The notes beneath the pieces were generated by a model. It worked only from the letters and a program-made list of their open reading frames with translations, was not told the DNA's origin and ran no database searches. The position numbers were made by a program, and so were the translations under genes. From Bacteroidota bacterium (GTDB taxonomy: Bacteria; Bacteroidota; Bacteroidia; Chitinophagales; BACL12), in contig JADKEK010000004.1 in the NCBI GenBank assembly GCA_016718035.1, forward strand, positions 186,001-250,000: 64,000 nt of DNA, given 5' to 3'. Below, piece after piece: positions 34,650 through 43,673 of the stretch. Position 1 is the first letter of the stretch. Each line of letters begins with the position of its first letter.

Positions 34650-36153
34650 TAAAAATGGTGTCATATTATTTAACCCACGTGCTGCTAATTATAAGCCGAG
34701 AATACCGAATTCAATTTTATCGGTGGCTGCATCCATTGATAATTTGTTTCCTTATGTAATTGTAGATGGGAATTTAGAAAATGACCCGCTTCAAATAATT
34801 GAACAATATATTTTAACCGGAAATTTCAAATATTTTGCATTAACTGTTATGCCAGGGCCGCAGTTGAAACAGGCAATACCGTTTTCTAAAAAAGTAAAAT
34901 CCGCATTTCCTCACATCACTATTATTTGGGGAGGATATTTTGCGAGTAATCAGCACAAAGTGGTAATGGAATCGGGCTGCGTAGATTATATTATTTATGG
35001 GCCCGGTGATAAGGCTTTTCCGCAATTGTTATCCTCAATAGAAAAAAACGCTCCCTTACATTTAATTCCGAATTTAATTTGGAAGGAGGACAATAATATC
35101 ATCAAAAACCATAAAGATGAATTATATGAGCAGGACGAGCTGCCATCTTTGCCTTATGAAAAACTCAATAGCTTTTATCCAATTTCAAGGTATCTGGGTA
35201 AAACGTATTTAGGCACAAAAACCATCGCCTATCATAGTAGTATTGGTTGCCCGTTTACTTGTGCATTTTGTGGAATTGTCCCAATATACAATGCCAGATG
35301 GAAAGGGAAATCGGCATCGCTCATATATCAGGATATTCAATATCTGAAAAAAAATTATGGTGGTAATGCAATTGAATTTCATGACAATAATTTTTTCGTT
35401 TCGGAAAAACGTTGTGTGGAGTTTTCGAAATTGATAATGCATGATAACATGCAATGGTGGGGCGAAGGCCGCATTGATACACTCGATAAATATTCAGATG
35501 AAAGTTTACAATTAATGCACAAAGCGGGATGTAAAATGATATTTTTCGGCGCCGAAACCGGCAACGATAAAATATTAAAAATGATGGATAAAGGTGGTAC
35601 GCAAACCGGAGAACAAATAAAACGGTTTGCTGCGCGATTACATCGTATTGGTATTGTTCCGGAATATTCGTTTGTGTTGGGGACACCCGGAGAAAGCGCA
35701 GAGGCAACTGATAAACAAATTGATGAGGATATTCAATTTATAAAAACGATAAAATCCATTAATCCGGATACTGAAATTATTATTTATGTTTATTCCCCAG
35801 TGCCAACAGAAGGTAGTGATTTATATTTAGCGGTACAACAGTCTGGTTTTCATTTCCCCAAAAAACTAGAAGATTGGATTTCACCCCAATGGGAAAATTT
35901 CGATTTGAGAAAAAATCCGTTGACACCTTGGTTGAGCCCGTCAATGATAGATAAAATAAAAAACTTTGAAACTGTATTGAATGGCTATTTCCCAACTGTC
36001 AGCGATATTAGATTAACACCGGGAAAAAGAAAAATAATTTCGGCTATCTCCGCTTTTAGGTATAAGGTGGGTTTTTATGCCTTACCTTATGAGATTAAAT
36101 TTTTGCAAAAGTATTGGCTGCAATACCGTCAGCCGGAAACGGAGGGATTTTGA
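34642..36153 (+). CDS. B12-binding-domain radical SAM protein 2
   Basis: 503 residues. A cobalamin-binding-like N-terminal domain (about 1-140, GCVDYIIYGPGD) and a radical SAM core with CPFTCAFC (about residue 201) and ENxDN-type strand motifs. It differs from the other two in sequence and in its CGIVPIYN loop. A GGAGG lies before the start, and it overlaps both neighbours (ATGCTTAA and TGATG). The product of the cluster is unknown. Confidence 0.85.
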   Translation: MLNKNGVILFNPRAANYKPRIPNSILSVAASIDNLFPYVIVDGNLENDPLQIIEQYILTGNFKYFALTVMPGPQLKQAIPFSKKVKSAFPHITIIWGGYFASNQHKVVMESGCVDYIIYGPGDKAFPQLLSSIEKNAPLHLIPNLIWKEDNNIIKNHKDELYEQDELPSLPYEKLNSFYPISRYLGKTYLGTKTIAYHSSIGCPFTCAFCGIVPIYNARWKGKSASLIYQDIQYLKKNYGGNAIEFHDNNFFVSEKRCVEFSKLIMHDNMQWWGEGRIDTLDKYSDESLQLMHKAGCKMIFFGAETGNDKILKMMDKGGTQTGEQIKRFAARLHRIGIVPEYSFVLGTPGESAEATDKQIDEDIQFIKTIKSINPDTEIIIYVYSPVPTEGSDLYLAVQQSGFHFPKKLEDWISPQWENFDLRKNPLTPWLSPSMIDKIKNFETVLNGYFPTVSDIRLTPGKRKIISAISAFRYKVGFYALPYEIKFLQKYWLQYRQPETEGF

Positions 36154-36809
36154 TGCAAAATATCAGCAAAAAATTTACACAATGGTTTTTACAACCAATT
36201 ATCAGTCGCCGAATTTCACGTGCATCTGAATATGTTTACCACGGAATTACTTTGCACATACCGGCGGGTGTGTTTCATCCAAAATATTTTTTTAGTACAA
36301 AGTATTTATTAAAGCAATTAACAGCATTGCCATTACAGGATCAAACATTTTTGGAATTAGGTGCTGGCAACGGGCTTATTAGTATATCTGCCGCAAAACA
36401 TGGAGCTCAAGTAACCGCTTCAGATATTAGTGAACTGGTAGTAAAAACATTAAAACAAAATGCACTGGATAACAATGTATCCATTCAAATAATAAAAAGT
36501 GATTTATTTAATCAAATTCCTAAACAAACTTTTGATATAATTGCCATTAACCCGCCGTATTATCCAAAACAAGCACGTAACGATTTGGAAATGGCCTGGT
36601 ATTGCGGTGTTAATTTCGAATATTTTCAAGCTTTATTTAGTCAGATTAAGGATTATATAGTTCCTTCCTCAATTGTGCTAATGGTATTATCTGATGGTTG
36701 CGATATAGCTAAGATTACATCTATAGCAAAAACAAACGGATTATCGTTTACGCTGTTTCACCAACAGAAAATATGGTGGGAAAATGAATTTATTTTTCGT
36801 ATACAATAA
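36153..36809 (+). CDS. Class I methyltransferase with NPPYY motif
   Basis: 218 residues from ATG 36153, in a TGATG overlap. Motif I FLELGAGNGL, ASDIS for ribose binding, and NPPYYPK as the catalytic loop place it with HemK/PrmA-type N-methyltransferases or RNA methylases. A glutamine, amine or nucleobase nitrogen acceptor is plausible. In this cluster it may modify a small molecule. A longer frame from 36114 exists but overlaps the radical SAM gene without gain. Confidence 0.8.
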   Translation: MQNISKKFTQWFLQPIISRRISRASEYVYHGITLHIPAGVFHPKYFFSTKYLLKQLTALPLQDQTFLELGAGNGLISISAAKHGAQVTASDISELVVKTLKQNALDNNVSIQIIKSDLFNQIPKQTFDIIAINPPYYPKQARNDLEMAWYCGVNFEYFQALFSQIKDYIVPSSIVLMVLSDGCDIAKITSIAKTNGLSFTLFHQQKIWWENEFIFRIQ

Positions 36810-36875
36810 TAGAATATAACCACTGTTATTATTTGCCAAGCAAAAAATCGGTATCTTAGCATACTGTAATTTAAT

Positions 36876-37826
36876 ATGAAAGTATTACATCGGCCAACAA
36901 CTGAAAAAATGCAATTATCTCCGGCAACTTCTGCTGTATTTAAAGTATTGGCCTATTATGATGTATTTAAATATCCCTTAACCTTACCAGAAATTGAAAA
37001 ATATGCCACATTTCGTTTTCACCAACTAAGTGAAGTGGAGGAGGCGTTAGGCTTTTTAAAAGAACGACTTATCATTTTTCAATTTGGCGAATTTTATTCC
37101 TTGCGTAATGAATTTTGTTTAATTACCAGGCGCACTTCAGGCAATTTAGCGGCTTTTAATATTTATAAAAAAGCGCAAAAAAGAGCGGCTCTCATACATC
37201 AATTTCCATTTGTAAGAAGTGTCAATATTTCCGGCTCCCTTTCTAAAAATTATTATGATGAGAGTACAGATATCGACTTTTTTGTTATGACTAAACCTGG
37301 AAGACTTTGGTTGTGCAGATTGCTTTTAACGCTTTATAAAAAGGTATTTTTATTTAATTCGAGAAAATACTTTTGTATTAATTATTACGTAGACACTGAC
37401 CATCTAGAAATTCCAGATAAAAATTTATTTTCAGCAACCGAAATTGTAACCTTGCGCAACATGAGTGGGGCTGCTTATTATAGGCAATTTATAACTGCGA
37501 ATACATGGGTTAACAATTATTTCCCTAATCACGTCGAGAATTTTCCTTCTGCATTAGCAGCAAAAGATGGTATGGTAAAGAAAGCTGTGGAATTGTTCTT
37601 AGGCGGGAACTTTGGAAGTTTCTTAGATACACGTGCGCAAGGCCTGACACGCAAATTTATCCGCAAGAAATACAATCATATTAGTCCCGAACATGCCGAA
37701 GTTAATTTGCGTACGCATAAGTCGGTATCTAAACATCACCCGCAAGGATTTCAGTTTAAGGTGCTGAATGAATTTGATACAATTTGCAACGCAATGGAGG
37801 AAAAACATTCTGTAATTTTGCTGTAA
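36876..37826 (+). CDS. Nucleotidyltransferase-fold protein with winged helix
   Basis: 316 residues. Residues about 17-90 form a winged-helix-like domain (VLAYYDVFKYPLTLPEIEK). A minimal nucleotidyltransferase core follows (NISGSLSKNYYDESTDIDFFV): GS and a D-x-D pair, with the motif intact. The C-terminus is helical and basic. It could activate or nucleotidylate a product made by the cluster. The stop and the next start share TAATG. Confidence 0.7.
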   Translation: MKVLHRPTTEKMQLSPATSAVFKVLAYYDVFKYPLTLPEIEKYATFRFHQLSEVEEALGFLKERLIIFQFGEFYSLRNEFCLITRRTSGNLAAFNIYKKAQKRAALIHQFPFVRSVNISGSLSKNYYDESTDIDFFVMTKPGRLWLCRLLLTLYKKVFLFNSRKYFCINYYVDTDHLEIPDKNLFSATEIVTLRNMSGAAYYRQFITANTWVNNYFPNHVENFPSALAAKDGMVKKAVELFLGGNFGSFLDTRAQGLTRKFIRKKYNHISPEHAEVNLRTHKSVSKHHPQGFQFKVLNEFDTICNAMEEKHSVILL

Positions 37827-39289
37827 TGGCAAATGTGCTCATAAGCAATACCTATTTTTTGGCTTTAGATCCTAAGCAGCAAGATAATATGCAGCCCTAT
37901 CCGCCATTGGGTGCCTTGTATGCTGCTGCCGTATTGGAACGTGACGGGCATCATGTGGAGTTTATTGACACTATCTTCGAACCTTCAGCAGAAAATGTCT
38001 TTCCAAGAATTCAACAATTTTCAGGCAACATATTTTTTGTTTGTGATGATGGTTTTAATTACCTCACAAAAATGTGTTTGGTAAATATGCGTAATGCCTG
38101 TTACGACATGATAGCTTATGCTAAACAAAATAATTACACAGTAATAGTTTCCAGTAGTGATGCTACAGACCACAGTTTGGATTATCTACAACAAGGTGCT
38201 GATTTTATCATAATTGGTGAGGTAGAAGTTACATTGCAACAATTAATCAATACCTTACAAACTGAATCCACTTATTTTGAATCTATAAATGGAATTGCGT
38301 ATTTGCAAGAAAATAAATTGATTAAAACAATTTCAAGACCTGTATTAACCGATTTGGACAATCTCCCATTTCCAGCATGGAAATTTATACAAATGAAAGA
38401 CTACCAAAGGGCTTGGTTGCAAAAAAGTGGTTATTTCTCCCTAAACATGACTACTACAAGAGGGTGTCCGTTTAAATGCAACTGGTGTGCTAAACCAATT
38501 TATGGTAACAGGTATAATAGTCGCTCACCTGAAAAGGTTGTCGAAGAAATTGATTTTTTAATAAGCAATTACCAGGTTGAACATATATGGTTTTGCGATG
38601 ATATTTTTGGATTAAAACCGGGCTGGATAAAACGTTTTAGTGAACTTGTTGTAAGTAAAAATTTACAATTTAAATTTAAGATACAATGTCGTGCGGACCT
38701 ATTGCTTGATGATGAAAACATTCAACATCTTGCCAATGCTGGTTGTGATGAAATTTGGATTGGTGCAGAAAGTGGTTCCCAAAAAATACTCGATGCTATG
38801 GACAAGGGAACAACGGTTAAACAGATTTACACAGCTACACGATTAATGCAAAAGCATGGAATTAAACCTTGTTTATTTTTACAATTTGGGTACCTTGATG
38901 AGTTACAAACGGATATTGACCTCACTATAAAAATGGTATTTGACTTGATGCCTTATGATATTGGTGTTTCAGTTTCTTACCCATTGCCGGGAACTCAATT
39001 TTATGAAAAAGTGAAGTCCCAATTACAAATCAAACAAAACTGGTCAGATAGTGATGAATTATTGTTAATGTATAAAAGCACTTATTCGCCAGCTTATTAC
39101 AAACAATTACATCGTTACATTCATAAAAAATTCAGATTGGCGCAAGGAAAAAAATATTTTCGTTCACTATTGAACGGGAAAATGAAGCCGAACAAAACGT
39201 TCACTCGTAGAATTTTAACTATGCCAGTGTTTTTGGTTGCTACAATATGGCATAAACGTAAAATGGATTTGCTAAGTAAACAGCAATAA
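37826..39289 (+). CDS. B12-binding-domain radical SAM protein 3
   Basis: 487 residues from ATG 37826. An N-terminal cobalamin-binding domain (PYPPLGALYAAAVLE) precedes a radical SAM core with CPFKCNWC. It is a paralogue of the first enzyme in the cluster (IGAESGSQKILDAMD). The C-terminal extension is long and basic and may bind membranes. It ends at a terminator, so the cluster closes here. Confidence 0.87.
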   Translation: MANVLISNTYFLALDPKQQDNMQPYPPLGALYAAAVLERDGHHVEFIDTIFEPSAENVFPRIQQFSGNIFFVCDDGFNYLTKMCLVNMRNACYDMIAYAKQNNYTVIVSSSDATDHSLDYLQQGADFIIIGEVEVTLQQLINTLQTESTYFESINGIAYLQENKLIKTISRPVLTDLDNLPFPAWKFIQMKDYQRAWLQKSGYFSLNMTTTRGCPFKCNWCAKPIYGNRYNSRSPEKVVEEIDFLISNYQVEHIWFCDDIFGLKPGWIKRFSELVVSKNLQFKFKIQCRADLLLDDENIQHLANAGCDEIWIGAESGSQKILDAMDKGTTVKQIYTATRLMQKHGIKPCLFLQFGYLDELQTDIDLTIKMVFDLMPYDIGVSVSYPLPGTQFYEKVKSQLQIKQNWSDSDELLLMYKSTYSPAYYKQLHRYIHKKFRLAQGKKYFRSLLNGKMKPNKTFTRRILTMPVFLVATIWHKRKMDLLSKQQ

Positions 39290-39332
39290 AAAACTCGTGA
39301 TATATTTTTCAATATACAATCACGAGTTTATT
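39288..39332. terminator. Bidirectional terminator after radical SAM cluster
   Basis: An 11-bp perfect stem (AAACTCGTGAT / ATCACGAGTTT, arms 39291-39301 and 39319-39329) with A-run before and T-rich sequence after, between convergent genes. Confidence 0.75.
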
Positions 39333-39344
39333 AAAATTATTTTA

Positions 39345-42176
39345 TTAACGTAAAAGTGTAACGTTACCTGATTTTGTCATGTATTGTCCTGTTTCAAACT
39401 CAGCCTGAACGATAAATACATAAACGCCATTATTAGCATCCACACCGTTAATTTTACCATCCCAGCCTTTGCTTATATCGCCTGGCATTACGTTTTCTAC
39501 AAAAAATACTAATTCGCCCCAACGATCGAAAACTTGCATAGAAGTAATGTTTACAATATTCCATCCAAACGCAAAAAACATATCATTTACATTGTCACCA
39601 TTTGGTGTAAAAGTATTTGGGACATAAATTTCATTTAATGGATCCGGTAAAATTGTAACCAATACATTATCAGTTCCAATACAACCATTTTCATCAATGG
39701 AGGTCATGATGTAATTAGTTGTGAATGGCGGAATTACATTTGTTTCCGGACAGGTAATACACTCAATTCCGTCTGCAGGAGACCAAGTATAATCACCACC
39801 TGATTCGCTATATAAAACAGCATCTTCGCCGTAATAAATACTAGTATCTCCCCAGGCAGTTGCATAATTATCATCAACAGAAGTTGCTGCAGTTATACTA
39901 TTATAACAACCATTTGCATCTGTATATTCATAAGTAAGTGTATATGGTCCGCCAACACCTGCGGTAGCTGTAACAAAATTATCACCCAATATTCCGGGGC
40001 CGCTGTAAGTTCCGCCTGTAGGGCTTGCTTCCATTAATACAGAACTTTCTTCCAAACAAATAATATCATCTATTACCCAAGTTAAAACGGGAAGTGGATG
40101 TACTGTTAAATTAACTGTGATGTTCGAATCACAACCTTCGCCAGTAGTTAAAAAATAATTGAATGTACCGCTAGCGCCTGTTGTGGTTCCATCAGGTAAC
40201 GTGTAAGTTTCACCAATACAAATTTCAGGATTGTAAATCAAATCGTAGGTTGGATTAACCACTAAGTTTGTTGTTATAATAGAGTCGCAATCTTTAATAG
40301 TTAAGAAATTATTTACGTATACACCAGGTGTATTTACAACAGTACCATCAGGTAATGTATATGTTTCATCATCACAAATAATTGGATTAAATATTATGTC
40401 GTAAACAGGATGAACAAATACAGTGGTATTGATTGTTGAATCACATCCGTCAGCAGTAACTAATGTAACAGGATATAAGCCTGTAACACCAACAGCTGTT
40501 CCATCAGGCAAAGTAAAAGTTTCACCATCACAAAGGTGAACAGTATGATTAGTAGTAGGAACAGGATTAACGGTTAATGTTACGGTGTAAATGGAATCGC
40601 AACCGGCAGCTGTAGTAAATGCGTTAATATAAGTTCCGGCATCTGTAACTGCAGTTCCATCTGGCAGCGTATAACTAGAGCCATCACAAATGTTTGGTGT
40701 TAAAGTATAATTATAAACTGGATTTACAATAAGGTTGGTAGTTATTACCGAATCACAACCTTTTGTTGTGTTTAAATCAGCAACATATGTTCCACCGGTG
40801 AATACAATTACGCCATCAGGTAAGGTATATGAATCACCGAGGCAAATTTCGGCATCAATTATAATATCATATGTGGGATGAATGGTTATTGAAGCCGTAG
40901 CAGAAGCGCCAGGGCAAACTACACCGGCAGCAACCGTGTTTGTAACAGTATATAGTCCAGGTGAAGATGCATCTAAATCAACAACACCTGTCGCAGGGTT
41001 AATTACAAGACCAGCCGGGGCTGATGTAAATGTACCTAACATTCCGCCGGCAACAAGCACAGGAGATGGGTCTGCTTCATTATTGCAATATGGAGAACCA
41101 GGGAATAAAAATCCAGCAACACCGGGTTCTTCAATTGTAATATTCATTGTATAAACAAACGTATCTAAGTCGCAAAAACCTGTAATTAATGTATTGGTTA
41201 AAATATAATCTCCGGGTTCGCTATTACTCAAATCTAATTCACCGGTTCCAGGGTTAAAATCTAAACCGACCGGAGCGCAGGTAAATGTTCCAGTTTCTGC
41301 GCCAGCAGCTAACACAGGGTCTGGGTCAGGTTCTGTAGTGCAAAAAATTGCATCTTCACCAAAGTCATATCCCGGGAAAGTAAAATCTGCGAGATAAGTT
41401 GTGGTTAAACTTTCAGCTTTTAAGAATACACCGGAGTCCCAAGAAAAATCTTCCTCATCGGCAAGCGCTATTTTTAAGTGGTACCAATTACAAGGAGAAA
41501 CTGATGCTTCAGCAGTTAACACAACTGTAAAACCATCATATTCGATATAATACGGGTCAGCTCCAAAAACGCCACCGCCGCCGGTTCCGTTGGCAATATA
41601 ATATTCCGGGTGGTCAACATTATTTACATTGGCAATGGTAACGGGTTCGATTGTGCCGGGTATTAATGCAATATTTGTTGGTGTAGCATATCCGGGACCG
41701 CTTATCCAAAATGCAAAGCAGTCGTTAATTGAGCTGTTGGCATATTCAGGATATTCTTCTGAACCAAATACATATTCAAATTTTAAACTATCGCCAGGCG
41801 AATACACATCGAATTCTAATACACATGCATCATGAGTAACGGTAATTCCCGGTAATGCATTCAGGTCTGGGTCGCCGGCCCATGCATTACTTGTGCCGGT
41901 ACTACCTAAATTATTGGGACCGGCAATATTAGAAACTCGGCCGGATGTTAAAATAATTCCACTGTCAATACCCACATTACAATCTACACAATCAAATTGT
42001 CCGAAAGCCAAATTATGGCAGTCGATAGTTGCATTATCTACTTCTACACCATTGCCGGCAAGGGTTTCCACTATTTCAGTTGCAGTATATCCGGTAGTCC
42101 AGGTAATTTGCGCAATGGCTTTGTTGGAAATTCCAACTACCAATAGAGTTAATATGAGATTAAAATAACGGCGCAT
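39345..42176 (-). CDS. T9SS-secreted choice-of-anchor L protein with gliding C-terminal domain
   Basis: 943 residues. A signal peptide (about 1-22) is followed by a choice-of-anchor L domain (GVEVDNATIDC, FDVYSPGDSLKFEYVFGSEEY, FAFWISGPGY). PKD/Ig-like segments come next, then five tandem repeats of about 52 residues (positions about 40090-40880) of the same type as in the protein at 29015. It ends in a CHU_C type B sorting domain (IYVPNTFTPNGDNVNDMF, FDRWGELVFF). Large surface adhesin-like protein. Confidence 0.88.
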   Translation of the reverse strand: MRRYFNLILTLLVVGISNKAIAQITWTTGYTATEIVETLAGNGVEVDNATIDCHNLAFGQFDCVDCNVGIDSGIILTSGRVSNIAGPNNLGSTGTSNAWAGDPDLNALPGITVTHDACVLEFDVYSPGDSLKFEYVFGSEEYPEYANSSINDCFAFWISGPGYATPTNIALIPGTIEPVTIANVNNVDHPEYYIANGTGGGGVFGADPYYIEYDGFTVVLTAEASVSPCNWYHLKIALADEEDFSWDSGVFLKAESLTTTYLADFTFPGYDFGEDAIFCTTEPDPDPVLAAGAETGTFTCAPVGLDFNPGTGELDLSNSEPGDYILTNTLITGFCDLDTFVYTMNITIEEPGVAGFLFPGSPYCNNEADPSPVLVAGGMLGTFTSAPAGLVINPATGVVDLDASSPGLYTVTNTVAAGVVCPGASATASITIHPTYDIIIDAEICLGDSYTLPDGVIVFTGGTYVADLNTTKGCDSVITTNLIVNPVYNYTLTPNICDGSSYTLPDGTAVTDAGTYINAFTTAAGCDSIYTVTLTVNPVPTTNHTVHLCDGETFTLPDGTAVGVTGLYPVTLVTADGCDSTINTTVFVHPVYDIIFNPIICDDETYTLPDGTVVNTPGVYVNNFLTIKDCDSIITTNLVVNPTYDLIYNPEICIGETYTLPDGTTTGASGTFNYFLTTGEGCDSNITVNLTVHPLPVLTWVIDDIICLEESSVLMEASPTGGTYSGPGILGDNFVTATAGVGGPYTLTYEYTDANGCYNSITAATSVDDNYATAWGDTSIYYGEDAVLYSESGGDYTWSPADGIECITCPETNVIPPFTTNYIMTSIDENGCIGTDNVLVTILPDPLNEIYVPNTFTPNGDNVNDMFFAFGWNIVNITSMQVFDRWGELVFFVENVMPGDISKGWDGKINGVDANNGVYVFIVQAEFETGQYMTKSGNVTLLR

Positions 42177-42263
42177 ACCAATTGTGTGCTTGATTTTGGT
42201 TGATGATTACGCTAAAAGAGGTATAAATTTACAAACAATATAACCAAATCCAAATCGGATAAC

Positions 42264-42743
42264 ATGAACAAATACAAACACTTAAGCGGTTTGCACACTT
42301 TTTTTAGCATTTGTGCCATTGTGCTTACCTTTGAAGCCTGTTCACCAAAACAAGTTATTATGAAAAATGTAGTGTTTACCCCTTCGGCTCCGGCTCCTAT
42401 TGGGCCTTATTCGCAAGCTATTGAAGCAGGAGGATTTGTATTCGTTTCGGGACAAATTGCCATCGACCCGGTTACGGGAAATCTTTATTCAGGTGATGAT
42501 ATTCAAGCTGAAACCCGCGTGGTTATGGAGAATTTGAAGGCTATTATCACTCAGGCTGGTTGCAGTATGAAGGATGTAGTGAAATGCACCATATTTTTGA
42601 CCGACATGAATAATTTTGCTCAGGTGAACACCGTATACGGGGAGTATTTCCCTGAATATGCACCTGCTCGTGAAACGGTTGCCGTAGTGGGACTACCCAA
42701 AAATGTAAGGGTGGAAATTAGTGCAGTTGTAGTTAAGCGTTAA
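42264..42743 (+). CDS. RidA-family protein with N-terminal extension
   Basis: 159 residues as drawn. Residues 33-159 are a complete RidA (Rid/YjgF) domain (SAPAPIGPYSQA, FVSGQIAIDP, with the enamine-deaminase arginine in ARETVAVVGLP). The first 32 residues are hydrophobic and end at a cysteine (LTFEAC, C26), like a lipoprotein signal. If translation starts at ATG 42360 it is a normal cytosolic RidA; if at 42264 it is an exported lipoprotein form. The sequence does not settle it. Confidence 0.85.
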   Translation: MNKYKHLSGLHTFFSICAIVLTFEACSPKQVIMKNVVFTPSAPAPIGPYSQAIEAGGFVFVSGQIAIDPVTGNLYSGDDIQAETRVVMENLKAIITQAGCSMKDVVKCTIFLTDMNNFAQVNTVYGEYFPEYAPARETVAVVGLPKNVRVEISAVVVKR

Positions 42744-42755
42744 TCTCGGATTTCC

Positions 42756-43658
42756 TTACTTAGTGGCATTTTCTGAAGCTTGGACCTTCGGTTTAGCATT
42801 AATAATGTAAATGCCGGCCAGAATAAACAGCATACCTATCAGGTGGTAGAAAAAGAGTTTTTCTCCATCAATAAATCCAATTAAAATAGCGACTATCGGA
42901 ATGAGGTAAGTCACCAGACTACCAAATATGGCATCGGTACGCTGAATTAGGGTATAATATCCTATGGATGCTATTACGGTTCCAAAAAAACTTAACGCCA
43001 AAATACTGCTCAAACTAATCGTAAAATATTCATCGTGGCTATGTTGTAAAAAGTCGGTTGTAAATAAATAAATAATTGCCGGTATACCAATAAATGAAAA
43101 TCCTACGGCACCTAATGTTAATGGATGTGCAGTTTGTAAATACCTTTTCACTAAATTAGCTGAAGTGGCATAACTCATGGTAGCAACAAAAAGTGGTAAG
43201 GCATATAATAAATTACTTTCACCGCCGGGGGCTTTATCAAAATACACCAAAATAATGGCACCCGTTAATGCTACAATTAATCCGTATAATTTATTTTTTT
43301 CGAACTTCATGGTGAAAAAAAGTACACCTAAAACGAAAGTAAATACCGGAGTCAAAGAATTTAATACACCCGCAATGCCTGATTCTATATGGATTTGAGA
43401 AAATGTGAAACAAAAAGCAGGTAAGCCACTGCCAAAAAAACCTACCATACAATAATATTTAATTTCCGATTTTTTTATTTGTTTGAAATAGAAAATTAAA
43501 ATAGGTAAAGTGGCAATAAAAGAAAATGAAATTCGGATGGCAGCAACCTCATCCCAACTGAAGGTTTTTAATCCGTATTTCATAAAAATAAATGAAAAAC
43601 CCCAGATTAAACTCAATATAATTAATAGTAACCAGTTGGCTGTTGAATACTTCTGCAT
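42756..43658 (-). CDS. EamA/DMT-family transporter
   Basis: 300 residues, ten predicted membrane helices in two five-helix EamA repeats (LLIILSLIWGFSFIFMKYGL at the start; VVALTG, FFGTVIASIGYY in the second half). Likely exports or imports small metabolites; substrate unknown. It is 15 bp downstream of obgE on the same strand. Confidence 0.88.
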   Translation of the reverse strand: MQKYSTANWLLLIILSLIWGFSFIFMKYGLKTFSWDEVAAIRISFSFIATLPILIFYFKQIKKSEIKYYCMVGFFGSGLPAFCFTFSQIHIESGIAGVLNSLTPVFTFVLGVLFFTMKFEKNKLYGLIVALTGAIILVYFDKAPGGESNLLYALPLFVATMSYATSANLVKRYLQTAHPLTLGAVGFSFIGIPAIIYLFTTDFLQHSHDEYFTISLSSILALSFFGTVIASIGYYTLIQRTDAIFGSLVTYLIPIVAILIGFIDGEKLFFYHLIGMLFILAGIYIINAKPKVQASENATK

Positions 43659-43673
43659 AAAATAAAAAAAATA

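Noticed and set aside
36114..36152. Upstream start for the NPPY methyltransferase
   Set aside because: It adds 13 residues overlapping the radical SAM gene and the TGATG coupling supports ATG 36153.
29767..40880. CRISPR-like or DNA-level repeat array
   Set aside because: The repeats are coding, about 156 bp long, diverged at DNA level and without spacers.
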